A DNA stretch of 64,000 nt. Origin: Dactylorhiza incarnata (Eukaryota > Streptophyta > Magnoliopsida > Asparagales > Orchidaceae). The notes below the pieces were generated by a model. That model was not told the origin of the DNA. It worked only from the letters and a program-made list of their open reading frames with translations, and made no database searches. The translations under genes were made by a program, and so were the position numbers. Shown one piece after another: positions 31,676 to 43,591 of this stretch; positions within the stretch are counted from its first letter, which is position 1; every line of letters begins with the position of its first letter. The stretch spans positions 2,574,501 to 2,638,500 of the forward strand of contig JAWHQI010000277.1 of the NCBI GenBank assembly GCA_033032865.1, written 5' to 3'.

Positions 31676-33473
31676 TATCTCAATTTATCTTTAACTTAAT
31701 TTAATTTGGAAATCATAAGGGTTACTGTAGATTCATTCCTTCTTGGTCTTCAACGACCTCTTGGCCTTCAACGGCCTCCGGCCTCCGGCCTTCAACGGCC
31801 TCAATCAATATCAAAAGCACATTCCGTCGTAACGTATTCACACCCCCACTACGGCTACTGGGTTAACCCTTATCATTTCAATTATTCTTATGCATCGATG
31901 CAATGTTCTTATTCAATCATATAATAGGTTTATTTAAATTATTTCCCTCAGAAGTTAATTCATCGCTTCTTTATTGCCAATTCAACATTTTCCAGCGATT
32001 CTTGGATTTATCAGTGAACACCAAGTTTCCTTTGCCTTTAATCGTACCAGGATTTTCATCGGGTCTATCTCTGGACGCCATCCTCTGCATTATCAATGAA
32101 ATCATTTACTTTAGGGTTGCGTCGCGATACGCTTTATTTCCTACGACGATTACACGACGATTACAACTACGACTCGAAAGGAGCTGCCTATGGAAAGACG
32201 ACTTTGGTGACTCAAAGAAAGCGTCAAAAATCAGATTTCAAACTCAAAATTCAGCCACTTGTAAGATCAAAATTCAGCCACTAAACTTAACCCAAGAGTC
32301 ACTGTTGGCAGCCAATTAAGTAGTCAACGAAAATATCTAATGGCAGCAACTAGTAGACAGCTAACAAAACAGTAGGCTAAGCAATAACAGCTAACAAAAG
32401 CCAACAATAAGCTAACAAGTGAGTTTCCCCTCATCAAAATAGCACTACACAGGAACCCAAACAACACAAATAAAACAGCTCATGGCAGCCCACAGCAGCA
32501 GCCAACAATAAAGGAATAATAGATAGCACAAAACCCTATTAACACAACCGGCCAAAATATACAACAGCCAAGAGATAACAACCCAATCCTTTTCCAACAA
32601 GCAGCAACCCTATCCGGCCAACAAGGGACAAGAAGAAAGCCCCCAATTTCAAGGACAAACAAGGCCACTCCAACAAAATGAAAAGCGCCAAATATCTGAG
32701 CAATCTCCCCATAAAAACCCTAGCCGGCAAGAGCCACGTAGAGACTCCAAATAAATTTCTACTTCAATATTTCTAGAAGATGAAGGAACAGAAGGTAAAA
32801 GAGGAGCTCACAGAGGGGGGGGGGGGAAGTTCACCCAGAACTGCCGGCCAGTAGGAGCAGTAAACCAACTAAGAGGCAAGGAGGAGGCAGCAATAGAGTT
32901 CTCCCAGCACCAATGACCAAGGAAGAGAGGCCACCGTCGATGGGGAAGAAGTGGCGCATCCAACCCTAGCTCTATCGGCACTGCCGACCTTTCCAGGAGA
33001 CGGGAGAGAGACGGGAGACGGGAGAAAATAAGCAACCAAGTATAAGAAGAAGGAGAAATCCACCGCTTAAATCGCTTATCATGATATCATATTATCTTCT
33101 ATATAATATCCGGCCAGCCCAAACAACCCAAAGCAGCAGTAATATTACAACCATATGAAGATCAACATGAAGAAGGCTATCAGCAGCCCAAGTAAATGAA
33201 CCCCAAAGCCAACAATCCCAAAGCCAATGTCACCTCTACCATAAGACCAATATATATAATGCTCGGTGCCAATAGCATAAGTGCCAATAGCATAAAAAAA
33301 TAAATCAACATAACAAATTAAAACGAAACGAGCGAAACGAGCGTCGCAAAAATCATCGACAAATCCAAAATTTCAAAATTAAAGTGCGACGTCGTCTCAA
33401 CACTGATTTTATTATTTCATCATCGGGAATTTTGATTCATTCTTTTTCTTTTCTTTTATTTTGAGTCGTTACA
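31676..33473. other. Unassigned sequence between A2 and C, possible remnant of another LTR
   Basis: No gene is supported. The right edge, read on the minus strand, begins TGTAACGACTC, a typical start of plant LTRs, and it abuts C gag directly. No matching end or target duplication was found near the left edge. A short GGCCTTCAACGGCCTC-type repeat lies at about 31745-31805, and a G/C homopolymer at 32816-32826. Confidence 0.35.
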
Positions 33474-34011
33474 CCGGGGACCTCCTGGACTAGGAGGATC
33501 TCTTCCTGAAAGCGATCAAGGTATGATCCGAGCATCTCCTGTGGACTTTGCTTGATAAGGAAGAGGTCTTACGAGCCTTTCCTCCTCTTCGTGGAAGTAG
33601 AAAAGCGAAGCAGATAGCTTCTGCGTAGGTCCTCGAAGCCGTAGATGCTCCCCACGGGCAACTGGTAGAACCAGTCTTGGGCTTTTTCTTGGAAGGTTAT
33701 GGCAAACAACCGGCATTTGAAGGCGTCTGTAATCGGCTTGATGGAGACCATATCTTCGAACCATTGCAGGTGCTTGACGGGGTCATCTTTTCCGGAATAA
33801 AAACTCAAGGCGGGTTTTGTGAACTCTACCGGGATGGGGGCGGACAGCATCATCTCGCAGAACAGACTAGGCGGTGCGAGCTGGCGAAGAGGACGAACTC
33901 GGTCGTACTCGCCCTCCGACTGGCGGGTCTCCGTCGGGCTTGCGAAGAGCACTCGCGCGCGGAGCGGTTGGTCTTCATCCTCGAGGAGCACCTCCTTGCC
34001 GAGGCGCTGAC

Positions 34012-35389
34012 TGTTGGGTTTTCTATACACCAAAGGGTAGGGACATATCGTATATGCGCAGCGGAAATAATAACAAGAACAACCCAAAGAGTTAAGGATC
34101 TTGCGGTTTTCATGAATCAAGAAAATAAGGAAATCGAAAAATGATATACCTTTGCGGGATTGAGTCGATACTCAACCAAGGTGCTCCAAGAAGAAATCTA
34201 GAGAACAATCGTTGAGTTCCAAGCGCTGAAATGGATCGGCGCCTCTACGTAAGTCCACACGAGCGTTGAAGAACCCTAGCCTCTTGTCGCACAAGATCTA
34301 GGTCGGAGAGAAGAAAGCCCTCAGCGTCTTCCACGGACTGCTAGGTCCGACTATAGGAAGAGGCGGCGGTGGCGGCGACGGTCGGACGGAACTCTTCCGT
34401 CAGAAGCTTTTGGCGGAACTCTTCCGTCTCTCTCTGATATCGCAAAACAGATCGCATCCTTAGGTCAAAAGAATCGTATTCTTTTTATACCCAGGCGAAA
34501 AAGAGAAGTTATCTGCACAGCCACGACATTAATTTGTCGAATACTGTGTTCGACGAACTGGCTAGCGTTCGTCGAACGCGCTGGCCGTTCGTCGAACGCG
34601 CTGGCCGTTCGTCGAACGGGCTGGCCGTTCGTCGAACGCGCTGGTCGTTCGTCGAACGGGCTGGCCGTTCGTCGAACGGGCTGGCCGTTCGTCGAACGCG
34701 CTGGCCGTTCGTCGAACGCGCTGGCCGTTCGTCGAACGCGCTGGCCGTTCGTAGAACGCGCTCGCCGTTCGTCGAACGCGCTCGCCGTTCGTGGAACGCG
34801 CTGGCCGTTCGTGGAACGCGCTGGCCGTTCGTGGAACGCGCTGGCCGTTCGTGGAGCGCGCTGGCCGTTCGTGGAACGCGCTGGCCGTTCGTGGAACGCG
34901 CTGGCCGTTCGTGGAACGCGCTGGCCGTTCGTCGAACGGGCTGGCCGTTCGTCGAACGGGCTGGCCGTTCGTGGAACGCGCTGGCCGTTCGTGGAACGCG
35001 CTGGCCGTTCGTAGAACGCGCTGGCCGTTCGTGGAACGCGCTGGCCGTTCGTGGAACGCGCTGGCCGTTCGTGGAACGCGCTGGCCGTTCGTGGAACGCG
35101 CTGGCCGTTCGTGGAACGCGCTTTGAGTTCGTCGAACGCGACTTGATTCGAACACTTGTCAACACGCTCCATACAATATTCACAATACCTGTGGAGCATT
35201 CAGTTGATTCGACCCGGTTCCAATAAGTCGTAAGATTGGTCGTTCACTCATATCCAATATGAGTAAGGCCAACACAATTCTTCCTCCAACTTCTCCAAAC
35301 ACTATTGTGTGTGACCTCATAGGCTTATATCGCGTTGGCAGTGAGACTAGATACTTGACCACTTCCAGATCACCATGGAAACACCAACA
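34012..35389 (-). repeat. 3' LTR of D
   Basis: On the minus strand it begins TGTTGGTGTTTCC and ends AACCCAACA. It contains about 29 copies of a 20-bp repeat. A minus-strand TATA box, TATAAAAAG, is at 34481-34489. Confidence 0.95.
34561..35140 (-). repeat. 20-bp tandem array in the 3' LTR of D, about 29 copies
   Basis: The plus-strand unit is ctggccgttcgtcgaacgcg. The core GTTCGTCGAAC is a near-perfect palindrome. A block from about 34790 to 35110 mostly carries GTTCGTGGAAC instead, and some units end in gggctgg. In the element's sense the array lies about 75 bases upstream of the TATA box. Confidence 0.95.
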
Positions 35390-35400
35390 GTCTCCCACTT
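35390..35400 (-). promoter_or_regulatory. Polypurine tract of D
   Basis: On the minus strand AAGTGGGAGAC directly precedes the TGTTGG start of the 3' LTR, as in many plant copia elements. Confidence 0.8.
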
Positions 35401-36348
35401 GATCTTGAACGTATCAAATAAAAATCTCACAAACAATGTGCGGCATATAGTAATGCATCATTGCTACCCAAGCAATAAGAGTTCATAACTCAACAAGCCT
35501 GTATTGACCAATGTATCAGTGTTGTCATGTCCCTTTGTCCCTTACATCCGGATAGAACTAGAGGCATGGACCATGTCACCCTCGTAATTGTTCAATCATA
35601 ATTCCTTGATCTAGAATAGACTGTCTGAAATTGGTGAGCTCAATATCACATATTGACTCAACCAAGCATGGTCATGCATTTCTCAGTCTCATTCCATCAA
35701 GGGGCCCATGGATGTAACTCCTGTCATATAGGAGGACAAATCTCATATCTGCCCACACACAAACACCCAAATGAATCTTAACATACCCAATAACCACCCT
35801 TATCATCAACCTTTCTCAAGGAAGACTTTGGATGGCATCAAAGTACGTTCTTCCTCACTTGATGAATGATGTGACTTCAGGTCGAAGAACCACAAACACC
35901 GTTGTCATATGAGACCTACTTGTGACACGTTCATAAAATAATCCACACAGTAGTCTCATGATGGGTCTGTCCAGTACAACTTGTTCACTAACAAGTACCC
36001 ATGTGATGACTTGATATCACAATATCATGACCTGTGAGAACCGGTCATCAGTCAACACACATGCTAGTCTTTATGTATCATCATCGCCCTGAACTTCTAA
36101 GATGATACTACGACTAGGGACCATTTAAGAATGAAGCTTCTTATAAACATAAGCCCTCACATTCAAGTCACATACTTGAATTCCTATGGAAGCAAACATT
36201 CTAAGGGCATTTATTATGCTAATTAATAAATTAGTAGAAACATTTGATATAATAAAAGAACTTGCCATAAATGTAAAATAAAATATAAAGTACTCTATTC
36301 ATCACATGAATAATCAACAACCGACAAATACAATCCATAAGACTCCCA
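35401..36348 (-). other. 3' untranslated region of D
   Basis: About 950 bases between the end of the RNase H frame (36349) and the purine tract. No gene is seen. Confidence 0.6.
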
Positions 36349-38877
36349 CTAGAGACGATCATTCAGGTATCTAATACTCATTGATCTAGTATGACCATCA
36401 TGCTTTCTCTGTGCAAAAGGCTTCGTCAGTGGATCTGCAATATTTTCTTCAGTCGGTACTCTACATATGCTCACATCTCCTCGATCGACAATCTCTCGAA
36501 TATGATGGAACCGCCGAAGTATGTACTTGGAGCGCTGATGTGATCTAGGTTCCTTAGCTTATGCAATAGCACCGTTGTTGTCACAGTAGAGAACTACGGG
36601 ATCAAGAATGCTAGGAACTACACCAAGCTCGCTGATGAATTTCCTAATCCACACAGCCTCCATCGCCGCATTTGTAGCAGCGATATACTCGGCCTCAGTT
36701 GTAGAATCAGCAACTGTCTCTTGCTTGGAACTCTTCCAACTTACAAGTCCTCCATTAAGGCAAAATACAAAACCTAATTGGGACTTTGAATCATCCCTAT
36801 CAGTTTGGAAGCAAGCATTCGTGTAACCATTTGCACTGAGCTCTTCCTCTCCACCATACACCAAAAATAAATCCTTAGTCCTTCTCAAGTACTTCAGGAT
36901 ATTCTTGACGACTATCCAGTGACCGTCACCAGGATCAGACTGATACCTGCTCTTCATGCTCAAAACATAAGAGACATCGAGTCGAGTACATAACATTGCG
37001 TACATGATTGATCCAATTGCCGAAGCATATGAAATCAACTTCATGCGGTCCTTATCTTCCAAAGATTTTGGACACTGGTCCTTAGAGAGACTCACACCAT
37101 GTGACATGTGTAAGAATCCTTTCTTGGACTCAAGCATGTTGAACCGTTTCAACACCTTCTCAATGTATGTACTCTGGGTCAAACCCAATAACTTCTTCGA
37201 TCTATCTCTATAGATCTTAATACCAAGTATATAAGACGCTTCACCCAAGTCCTTCATAGAAAAGCAGTCCCCTAGTCTGTTCTTAACAGCTTGCAGGGTC
37301 GGAATGTCATTTCTGATCAACAGTATGTCATCCACATACAATATCATGAAAACGACAATGCTCCTACTAATCCTCTTGTAAGCATAAGGTTCATCCTCGT
37401 TCTTGATGAAACCAAATCCTTTGATTTTCTCATCAAAACGAAGATTCCAACTTTGAGAAGCTTGTTTCAATCCATAAATGGATCGATTCAACTTGCATAT
37501 TTTAGTGGCTTCACTTGGAGATACAAAACCCTCAGGTTGTGTCATATACACTTCCTCAAGGAGGTTTCCATTAAGGAAAACCGTTTTGACATCCATTTGT
37601 CAGATCTCGTAGTCATAATACGCAGCAATAACAATTAGAATTCTGAAGGACTTGGCCATGGCTACAAGGGAAAAGGTCTCATCATAGTCGACACTATGAA
37701 TTTGCCTGAAACCTTTAGCCACCAGCCGGCCTTTGAATGTCTGTACATTCCCATCCATGTCGGTCTTCTTCTTGAAGACCCACTTGCACCCTATGGGTCG
37801 TACCCCTTCAAGTGGTTCCACCAAGGTCCAAACTTGGTTTGCATACATGGATTCCATTTCAGATTTCATGTCCTTAAGCCCCTTCTCGGAGTCAGGTCCA
37901 CACATAGCCTCTTGATAGGTTGCAGGCTCATCATCATGATCCATAAGAGACACATTAACTATTTGAGACACGAGAAATCCATATCTCTCAGGCTCAAATC
38001 TTGGTCTATCAGATCTACGCAGGACTTGTGTTTCTTGAGCAGGCTCTCTAGCTACAACAACTTGTAGTCCTTGCTCAGGTTCTAAAATCGGTTGCGGTTC
38101 TTGAACTTCCTCAAGTTCCACCTTTGCAGTCCTTTTGGATAAGAACTCTTTCTCCAAAAAGACGCCAGTCCTTGTGACAAACACTTTGCCATCGGACGGT
38201 AGGTAGAAGTAATACCCTTTGGTTTCCCTAGGATATCCCACATGATAACACTTATCCGACTTGGGTTCCAGCTTGTCAGGCATTTGACGTCGCATGTATG
38301 CCTCACAACCCCAAATCTTAATAAAAGACATACAAGGGCGCTTCTCAGTCCATATCTCATATGGTGTCTTTAGAACCGTTTTCGTTGGAGCACGATTTAA
38401 TGTGAAAGCAGCAGTCTCTAAAGCAAATCCCCAAAAGGAAACGAGCAAATCTGCATGACTCATCATCGACCGTACCATGTCTAACAAAGTACGATTCCTA
38501 CTCTCAGACACACCATTATGTTGTGGTGTTCTGGGCGGAGTGAGCTGTGATACAATACCACACTCTCTCAGATGATCACGAAACTCATGACTCAGATATT
38601 CGCCACCTCGATCAAATCATAGTATTTTTATCCTCTTTCCCAGTTGGTTCTCTACTTCATTTTTAAACTCTTTGAACTTTTCAAAGGTTTCGAATTTATT
38701 CTTCATAAGAAACACGTATCTGTATCTACTGAAATCATCAGTAAATGTAACGAAGTAGTAGTACCCACCTCTAGCCATAGAACTCATAGGTCCACATACA
38801 TCACTATGTATTATGTCCAAGAGATCATGGGCCATCTCACTACAACTAGTGAAAGGGGCTTTTGTCATCTTGCCTAA
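36349..38877 (-). pseudogene. pol: D pol: integrase, reverse transcriptase, RNase H
   Basis: The integrase core begins HSDVCGP near 38820. The second Asp lies in DRGGEYLSHEF and the Glu in TPQHNGVSESRNRTLLDMV. RT has CKWVFKKK and LYVDDILL near 37330. RNase H has SWKSSKQETVADSTTEAEY, but the expected first catalytic Asp of GYTDA reads Asn (GYTNACF). In-frame stops are TGA near 38617 (Arg position), TGA near 37597 (Trp position in EIWQMDVKT-type sequence) and TAA near 36556 (Gln position). All are simple C-to-T or G-to-A changes. The frame otherwise ends at TAG 36349-36351. Confidence 0.9.
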
Positions 38878-38935
38878 TAAACATTATTCACATCTCTCAA
38901 ATGATTCATAATCAAATGAGTCCAATAATCTATCT

Positions 38936-40285
38936 TTATGGAGCTTGGATATGAGGTTTCTCATTTATATGGCCTAAACGACAATGCCAAAGATATGTAG
39001 GATTAGAGTCATTAGTTTTTAGTCGTTTGGTATTTTCTATGTTATAGATCAGATGATTTATGTTCAAAACATATAAACCGTTAAACATTTGAGCAACGCC
39101 ATAACAAACATCATTCTTATAAATAGAACAACAATTGTTCTTAATAATAAAAGTAAACCCAATCATGTCCAAATATGAAATAGAAATGATGTTTCTAGTT
39201 ATAGCAGGAACAAAATAACAATTATCAAGTTCAATAATAAGCCCAGTGGGCAAGGAAAGACGGTACAATCCTACGGCAACGACATCAACTCTTGCTCCAT
39301 TTCCAACGCGCAGGTCCACCTCTCCTTTACCCAGCAGTCTTCTCCTTGTTAGTTCCTGCACATTCGTACAAATGTGAGAACCACATCCGGTATCCAATAC
39401 CCAAGATGAAGGAGCAAACATGTTAATTTCTATAACATAAATACCTGAAGTGGAAGTCACACTTCCCTTCTTCTTTAGATCCTCGATGTAGAGGGGATAG
39501 TTCCTCCTCCAATGCCCTGCCTTACCGCAGTGGTGGCAATTTCCTTCTTTAGCTAATCCCTTCTTTTTCAGTGTAGAAGACTTGAGATCGATGCAAGACT
39601 TAGGTCCCACCTTAGACTTCCTGAATCTCTTGGCCTTGCCTTTATACACCATCAATATGAGGCTAACAGAATTGGTCTTCTTCATGTTGTTTTCGGCAGT
39701 TCTTAACATGCCTAGGAGCTCGGGCAGCGTCTTATCTATCTCATTCATGTTATAGTTCAAGACAAACTGCTCGTAACTATCCGGCAACGATTGCAGGATC
39801 AGATCAGTAGCCAACTCTTGGCTTAAATGAAACCCCAGTCTCTGAAGGTTCTCAATGTACCCAATCATTTTGTGTACATGAGTTCCCACTGGGTCTCTTG
39901 CTCCCATTTTACACTGAAATAAAGCCTTAGTGATGTCGAACCTCTCTTCCCGAGCCTGCCCTTAAAACATTTTCTTCAGGTGCTCGATAATCTCAAAGCC
40001 ACACATGGTCTCATGTTGCTTCTGAAGCTCAGAGGTCATGGTAGCGAGCATGAGGCATTCGACATCCAGGGATTCATCTTGATACTTCTTATAAGCATCT
40101 TTGTCGGCACGGGACGAGTTCTCGGTCGGCTTTGATGGGGGATCCTCTTCTAAGATATAGAGCTTATGCTCTTGCCTGAGAACAATTCTCAAGTTTTTAT
40201 ACCAGTCAAGGAAGTTAGTCTCATTGAGCTTGTCCTTCTCAAGGATAGCTCTCAGGGACAAGGTGGAGTGAGATCCACTTGCCAT
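38936..40285 (-). pseudogene. gag: D gag and protease
   Basis: The start is ATG 40285 (MASGSHSTLSLRAIL). The frame has a TAA at 39962-39964 and continues through the gag region, then CHHCGKAGHWRRNY, a CCHC zinc knuckle whose last Cys is replaced by Tyr. Next come the protease SSWVLDTGCGSHIC and the GAG-pre-integrase motif LWHCRLGH. A frameshift lies between 38936 and 38877, before the integrase core. Confidence 0.9.
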
Positions 40286-41372
40286 AGAAGTTCTACAAAA
40301 TAATGCAAAATATATTTTAGTACTATATTTCAAAATACAATTTTATTTAATAAGGTCTTTTATTAAATACTCCCACTATTTTATTCAAATTGATAACCCT
40401 TAATATCAATTCGGAGAGTTTATGCGAGCTACTCTCTTAGTGGACAAGATCCGTATTTCACCAACACAACGAGTCCGCTTTGGTGTTCCTCTCATAATGC
40501 GGTTATTTAGGTAGACAACACTTGTCAATTGCATCACTATGCAACACTTGTATGGTTGATGAATAACTCTTTATTTGCATCCATCATATGGTGCATGCCA
40601 ACCCAATGCCTCTAGGCACTCAACTTTTGAGACCACCTAGTTAAGTTGGACCCGATGTCGACAGTGGGATATCACAATTATCCGCTCGCACCCTTACCAA
40701 GATAGATTAATGCACCTTGCTTTGGCAAGCCCACACTTCATCGATCGAGGCAGGAAGAGTGTCATCCATCAGAAGGCATCCGTATACTTAATATTGGATA
40801 AGGGATTTTTATAAAAATGATTAACAATTAATCAATGTGCACATTTACAAAATTACAACATTCACAAACCAAATACATCTCAAATGTGCACAAAATAAAA
40901 TTATCAACGCTTTGATAGAAATGGCTAAATCTGAGCATTTAGAACACTTATAAATCTCCAGATTTACATGCATTTGACACATGCAAAAACAACTCCACTT
41001 ATGCAGTAGACAAACTCGTCTCTCAATGTCAGATTCAAAATTTAAGACATTTGGTTTCACAAACTAATTAGAGGGACGGTTACTGCAAAGGAGAAACAAT
41101 TTTCTGAAACATGAAAATCGCAACGCAATCCTAGTCGTCCCTGGCGGGGTTCCAAGGGGCCGCGCCCCTGGTGGGGTTCTCGCTGACCGATCAGCGAGCG
41201 GGGTCAAGGGGCAGAGCCCTTGCGGGGTGCGGGGCAGAGCCCCGTCCAAATTTTTGAAATGCCACCACCAGAAATCACACAAAATCACATCAAATGTGAT
41301 ATTCAAAGAAGAAATCAGGGTATTTAGAACGCTTCTAAAATCCCAAATTTCACGCACTTGATTGCAAACCTC
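40286..41372 (-). other. Leader of D between primer site and gag
   Basis: About 1.1 kb without a gene. It contains a GC-rich patch at 41135-41245 in which GGGGCAGAGCCC-like inverted repeats could fold into a stem. Confidence 0.6.
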
Positions 41373-41384
41373 CCTCTGATACCA
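41373..41384 (-). promoter_or_regulatory. Primer binding site of D (initiator Met-tRNA)
   Basis: TGGTATCAGAGG, read on the minus strand one base after the LTR end, is complementary to the 3' end of plant initiator tRNA-Met. Confidence 0.9.
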
Positions 41385-41385
41385 C

Positions 41386-42447
41386 TGTTGGGTTTTCTAT
41401 ACACCAAAGGGTAGGGACATATCGTATATGCGCAGCGAAAATAATAACAAGAACAACCCAAAGAGGTAAGGATCTTGCTATTTTCATGAATCAAGAAAAT
41501 AAGGAAATCCAAAAACGATATACCTTTGTGGGATTGAGTCGATACTCAACCAAAGTGCTCCAAGAAGAAATCCAGAGAACAATCGTTGAGTTCCAAGCGC
41601 TGAAATGGATCGGCGCCTCTACGGAAGTCCACACGAGCGTTGAAGAACCCTAGCCTCTTATCGCACAAGATCTAGGTCGGAGAGAAGAAAGCCCTCAGCT
41701 TCTTCCACGGACTGCTAGGTCCGACTACAGGAAGAGGGGGCGGCGGCGGTCGGACGGAACTCTTCCGTCAGAAGCTTTTGGCGGAACTCTTCCATCGCTC
41801 TCTGATATCGCAAAACAGATCGCATCCTTAGGTCAAAAGAATCGCATTCTTGTCGCATTCTTTTTATACTCAGGCGAAAAAGAGAAACTATCTGCACAGC
41901 CACGACATTAATTCATCGAATACTGCGTTCGACGAACTGGCTAGCGTTTGTCGAACGTGATGGCCGTTCGTCGAACGCGCCGGCCGTTCGTCGAACGCGC
42001 CGGCCGTTCGTCGAACGCGCCGGCCGTTCGTCGAACGCGCCGGCCGTTCGTCGAACGCGCCGGCCGTTCGTCGAACGCGCCGGCCGTTCGTCGAACGCGC
42101 CGGCCGTTCGTCCAACGCGCCGGCCGTTCGTCCAACACGCCGGCCGTTCGTCCAACGCGCCGGCCGTTCGTCGAACGCCCTGCCGTTCGTCGAATGCGCT
42201 TTGATTCGAACACTTGTCAACACGCTCCATACAATATTCACAATACCTGTGGAGCATTCAGTTGACTCGACCCGATTCCAATAAGTCGTAGGATTGGTCC
42301 TTCACTCATATCCAATATGAGTAAGGCCAACACAATTCTTTCTCCAACTTCTCCAAACACTCTTGTGTGTCACCCCATAGGCTCATATCGCGTTGGCAGT
42401 GAGACTAGATACTTGACCACTTCCAGATCACCATGGAAACACCAACA
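41386..42447 (-). repeat. 5' LTR of D
   Basis: A 1,062-bp repeat pairing with 34012-35389. The TATA box on the minus strand is at 41860-41868. It holds about 13 copies of the 20-bp repeat (41941-42200, unit cggccgttcgtcgaacgcgc), so almost all of the 316-bp length difference is array length. Confidence 0.95.
41941..42200 (-). repeat. 20-bp tandem array in the 5' LTR of D, about 13 copies
   Basis: The core is GTTCGTCGAAC with a spacer of cgcgccggcc rather than the cgcgctggcc of the 3' LTR. Three units carry GTTCGTCCAAC. Confidence 0.95.
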
Positions 42448-42679
42448 CTGACTCGGTCCCGCCTTGGAGGGCGAGGTGGCCGCGACTGGGGAAGGTGTTC
42501 CCGCCTCGGCGCGAGGCGTGAGTAGCCCCCTGATGGTATCCTCCATCGCCTTCATGCACTGCTCGAAGACACTCTTGGTCATGAACTCGCTCAAAGGCAG
42601 TGAGTTCCCCTGACCGGACTTGGCTCGTCACGTTCAGTCATGGGATCGTCAGATGAGATTTTCTTCTCTTGCTACAGTC

Positions 42680-42695
42680 CACGCTCACCGCACCA
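42680..42695 (-). promoter_or_regulatory. Primer binding site of C
   Basis: TGGTGCGGTGAGCGTGG on the minus strand is the same site as in B, four bases after the LTR end. Confidence 0.75.
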
Positions 42696-42699
42696 AAAA

Positions 42700-43467
42700 T
42701 GTTGGAGCCCGGATACCGATCCAACTATGTTCGAGACTTGGGGAGTAGCTTGATTTACTTCTCTCTTCATCGGACCCCTAGGTCTAAGTGTTTTGAGCTA
42801 AGAACTGGCCCTCACTGGTTGAAAAGTAGCTTCCTAAGAATGACCCACTGGCTGCAGCGAGGAGGTCCCGCCACTAACCCGAAAATCTCACCTTATTTCC
42901 CCTCCCAAAAACCAAAAGTTGAGCCTGTCTCAGACGACACGAAGAAGATAGCACAAGCTCTCTCAGGGGGGTGGATCTGTGCTGATCTGAGACATAATGG
43001 GTCCTATTTATAGGCAAACTCTCAAAAGGGTAAGATGGTCCTAAAAAGCCTGCGGATAGCTTCCTCCGCCTTAACCAGATTACTACATGCAGACCAAAGT
43101 GGTCTGCGAACAGCCCCTCGCGCCTTTTCGCATACACTAACCGCACCCCCTGCTGGTCTGCGGATAGTGAGGGAGGGTTGATGAGTCGGGGTGACCCGTG
43201 CTCGCCCCCTCCCTCCCGTAGACTGGCCGAGGCGACTAGGTCCAGACCTACTCGCCAAGGGTGGGCTCTCCTGAGGCGATCTCGTCTTAGACCAGACCTA
43301 CTCGCCTCGCCCCAGATAAAGGGGAGCTTGACACGCTGGACGCGACAGGGAAGGGTGTATTCGCTTCCCTACCCTGGGCGAGTAAGACCGTCTCGGATCT
43401 ACTCGCGGAGGGGTGCTGATCTACTCGCCGAGACCTACCGGCCTACTCGCCGAATACGGGTTGTACA
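42700..43467 (-). repeat. LTR of element C, shared with upstream copy C'
   Basis: On the minus strand it starts TGTACAACCCG and ends CTCCAACA. A sense TATA box (minus strand) is at 43003-43014. It is preceded by the B-type purine tract (43468-43480) and followed by a primer site. It therefore looks like the 3' LTR of one element and the 5' LTR of the next. Confidence 0.8.
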
Positions 43468-43556
43468 CAATCCCCGCTCTTTGCGAGCTCGCTAGAGGTC
43501 GGAAAGAAGAGTCCAACCCCTTATTCGGCGAGGTCGCGCGCTGGCTGGCTCTTCCT

Positions 43557-43566
43557 CTATAAATAG
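43557..43566 (+). promoter_or_regulatory. TATA box of the C' antisense gene
   Basis: CTATAAATAG lies on the plus strand, opposite to the element's sense direction. It is 26-35 bases before the first ATGs (43592 and 43600). Confidence 0.6.
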
Positions 43567-43591
43567 AGTGGGGGTGCGCCTTCCATCCCAT

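Larger units (their letters stand above)
34012..42447 (-). mobile_element. Ty1/copia retrotransposon D, degenerate, intact ends
   Basis: The element is 8,436 bp with LTRs of 1,378 bp (3', left) and 1,062 bp (5', right). It is flanked by a perfect target duplication, CTGAC (34007-34011 and 42448-42452). The gene order read on the minus strand is gag, protease, integrase, RT, RNase H, which is the copia order. Several stops and one frameshift make it non-autonomous. Confidence 0.95.
33474..42595 (-). pseudogene. gag: Element C gag, interrupted by D and truncated
   Basis: The N-terminal part is at about 42595-42448 (SEFMTKSVFEQCMKAMEDTI). The core continues at 34011-33474 with FYSGKDDPVKHLQWFEDM, CRLFAITFQEKAQDWFYQLP, and YLDRFQEEILLVQEV, closely parallel to element B gag. 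A TAA at 33569-33571 breaks the frame. The gag ends abruptly at 33474 against the unassigned segment. Copia element D sits between the two parts and duplicates CTGAC. Confidence 0.85.
33474..43467 (-). mobile_element. Truncated Tat element C (LTR, leader, part of gag), split by copia D
   Basis: On the minus strand it runs LTR (43467-42700), primer site, leader and gag (42699-42448), then D, and gag again (34011-33474). Pol and the 3' LTR are missing. LTR ends and primer site are the same as in element B, so C is a related family. Confidence 0.85.

Noticed and set aside
34465..35226. Long repetitive ORFs on both strands in the D LTR
   Set aside because: The 20-bp unit read three times gives a 20-residue period in any open frame. 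The region is LTR U3 and the ORFs are by-products.
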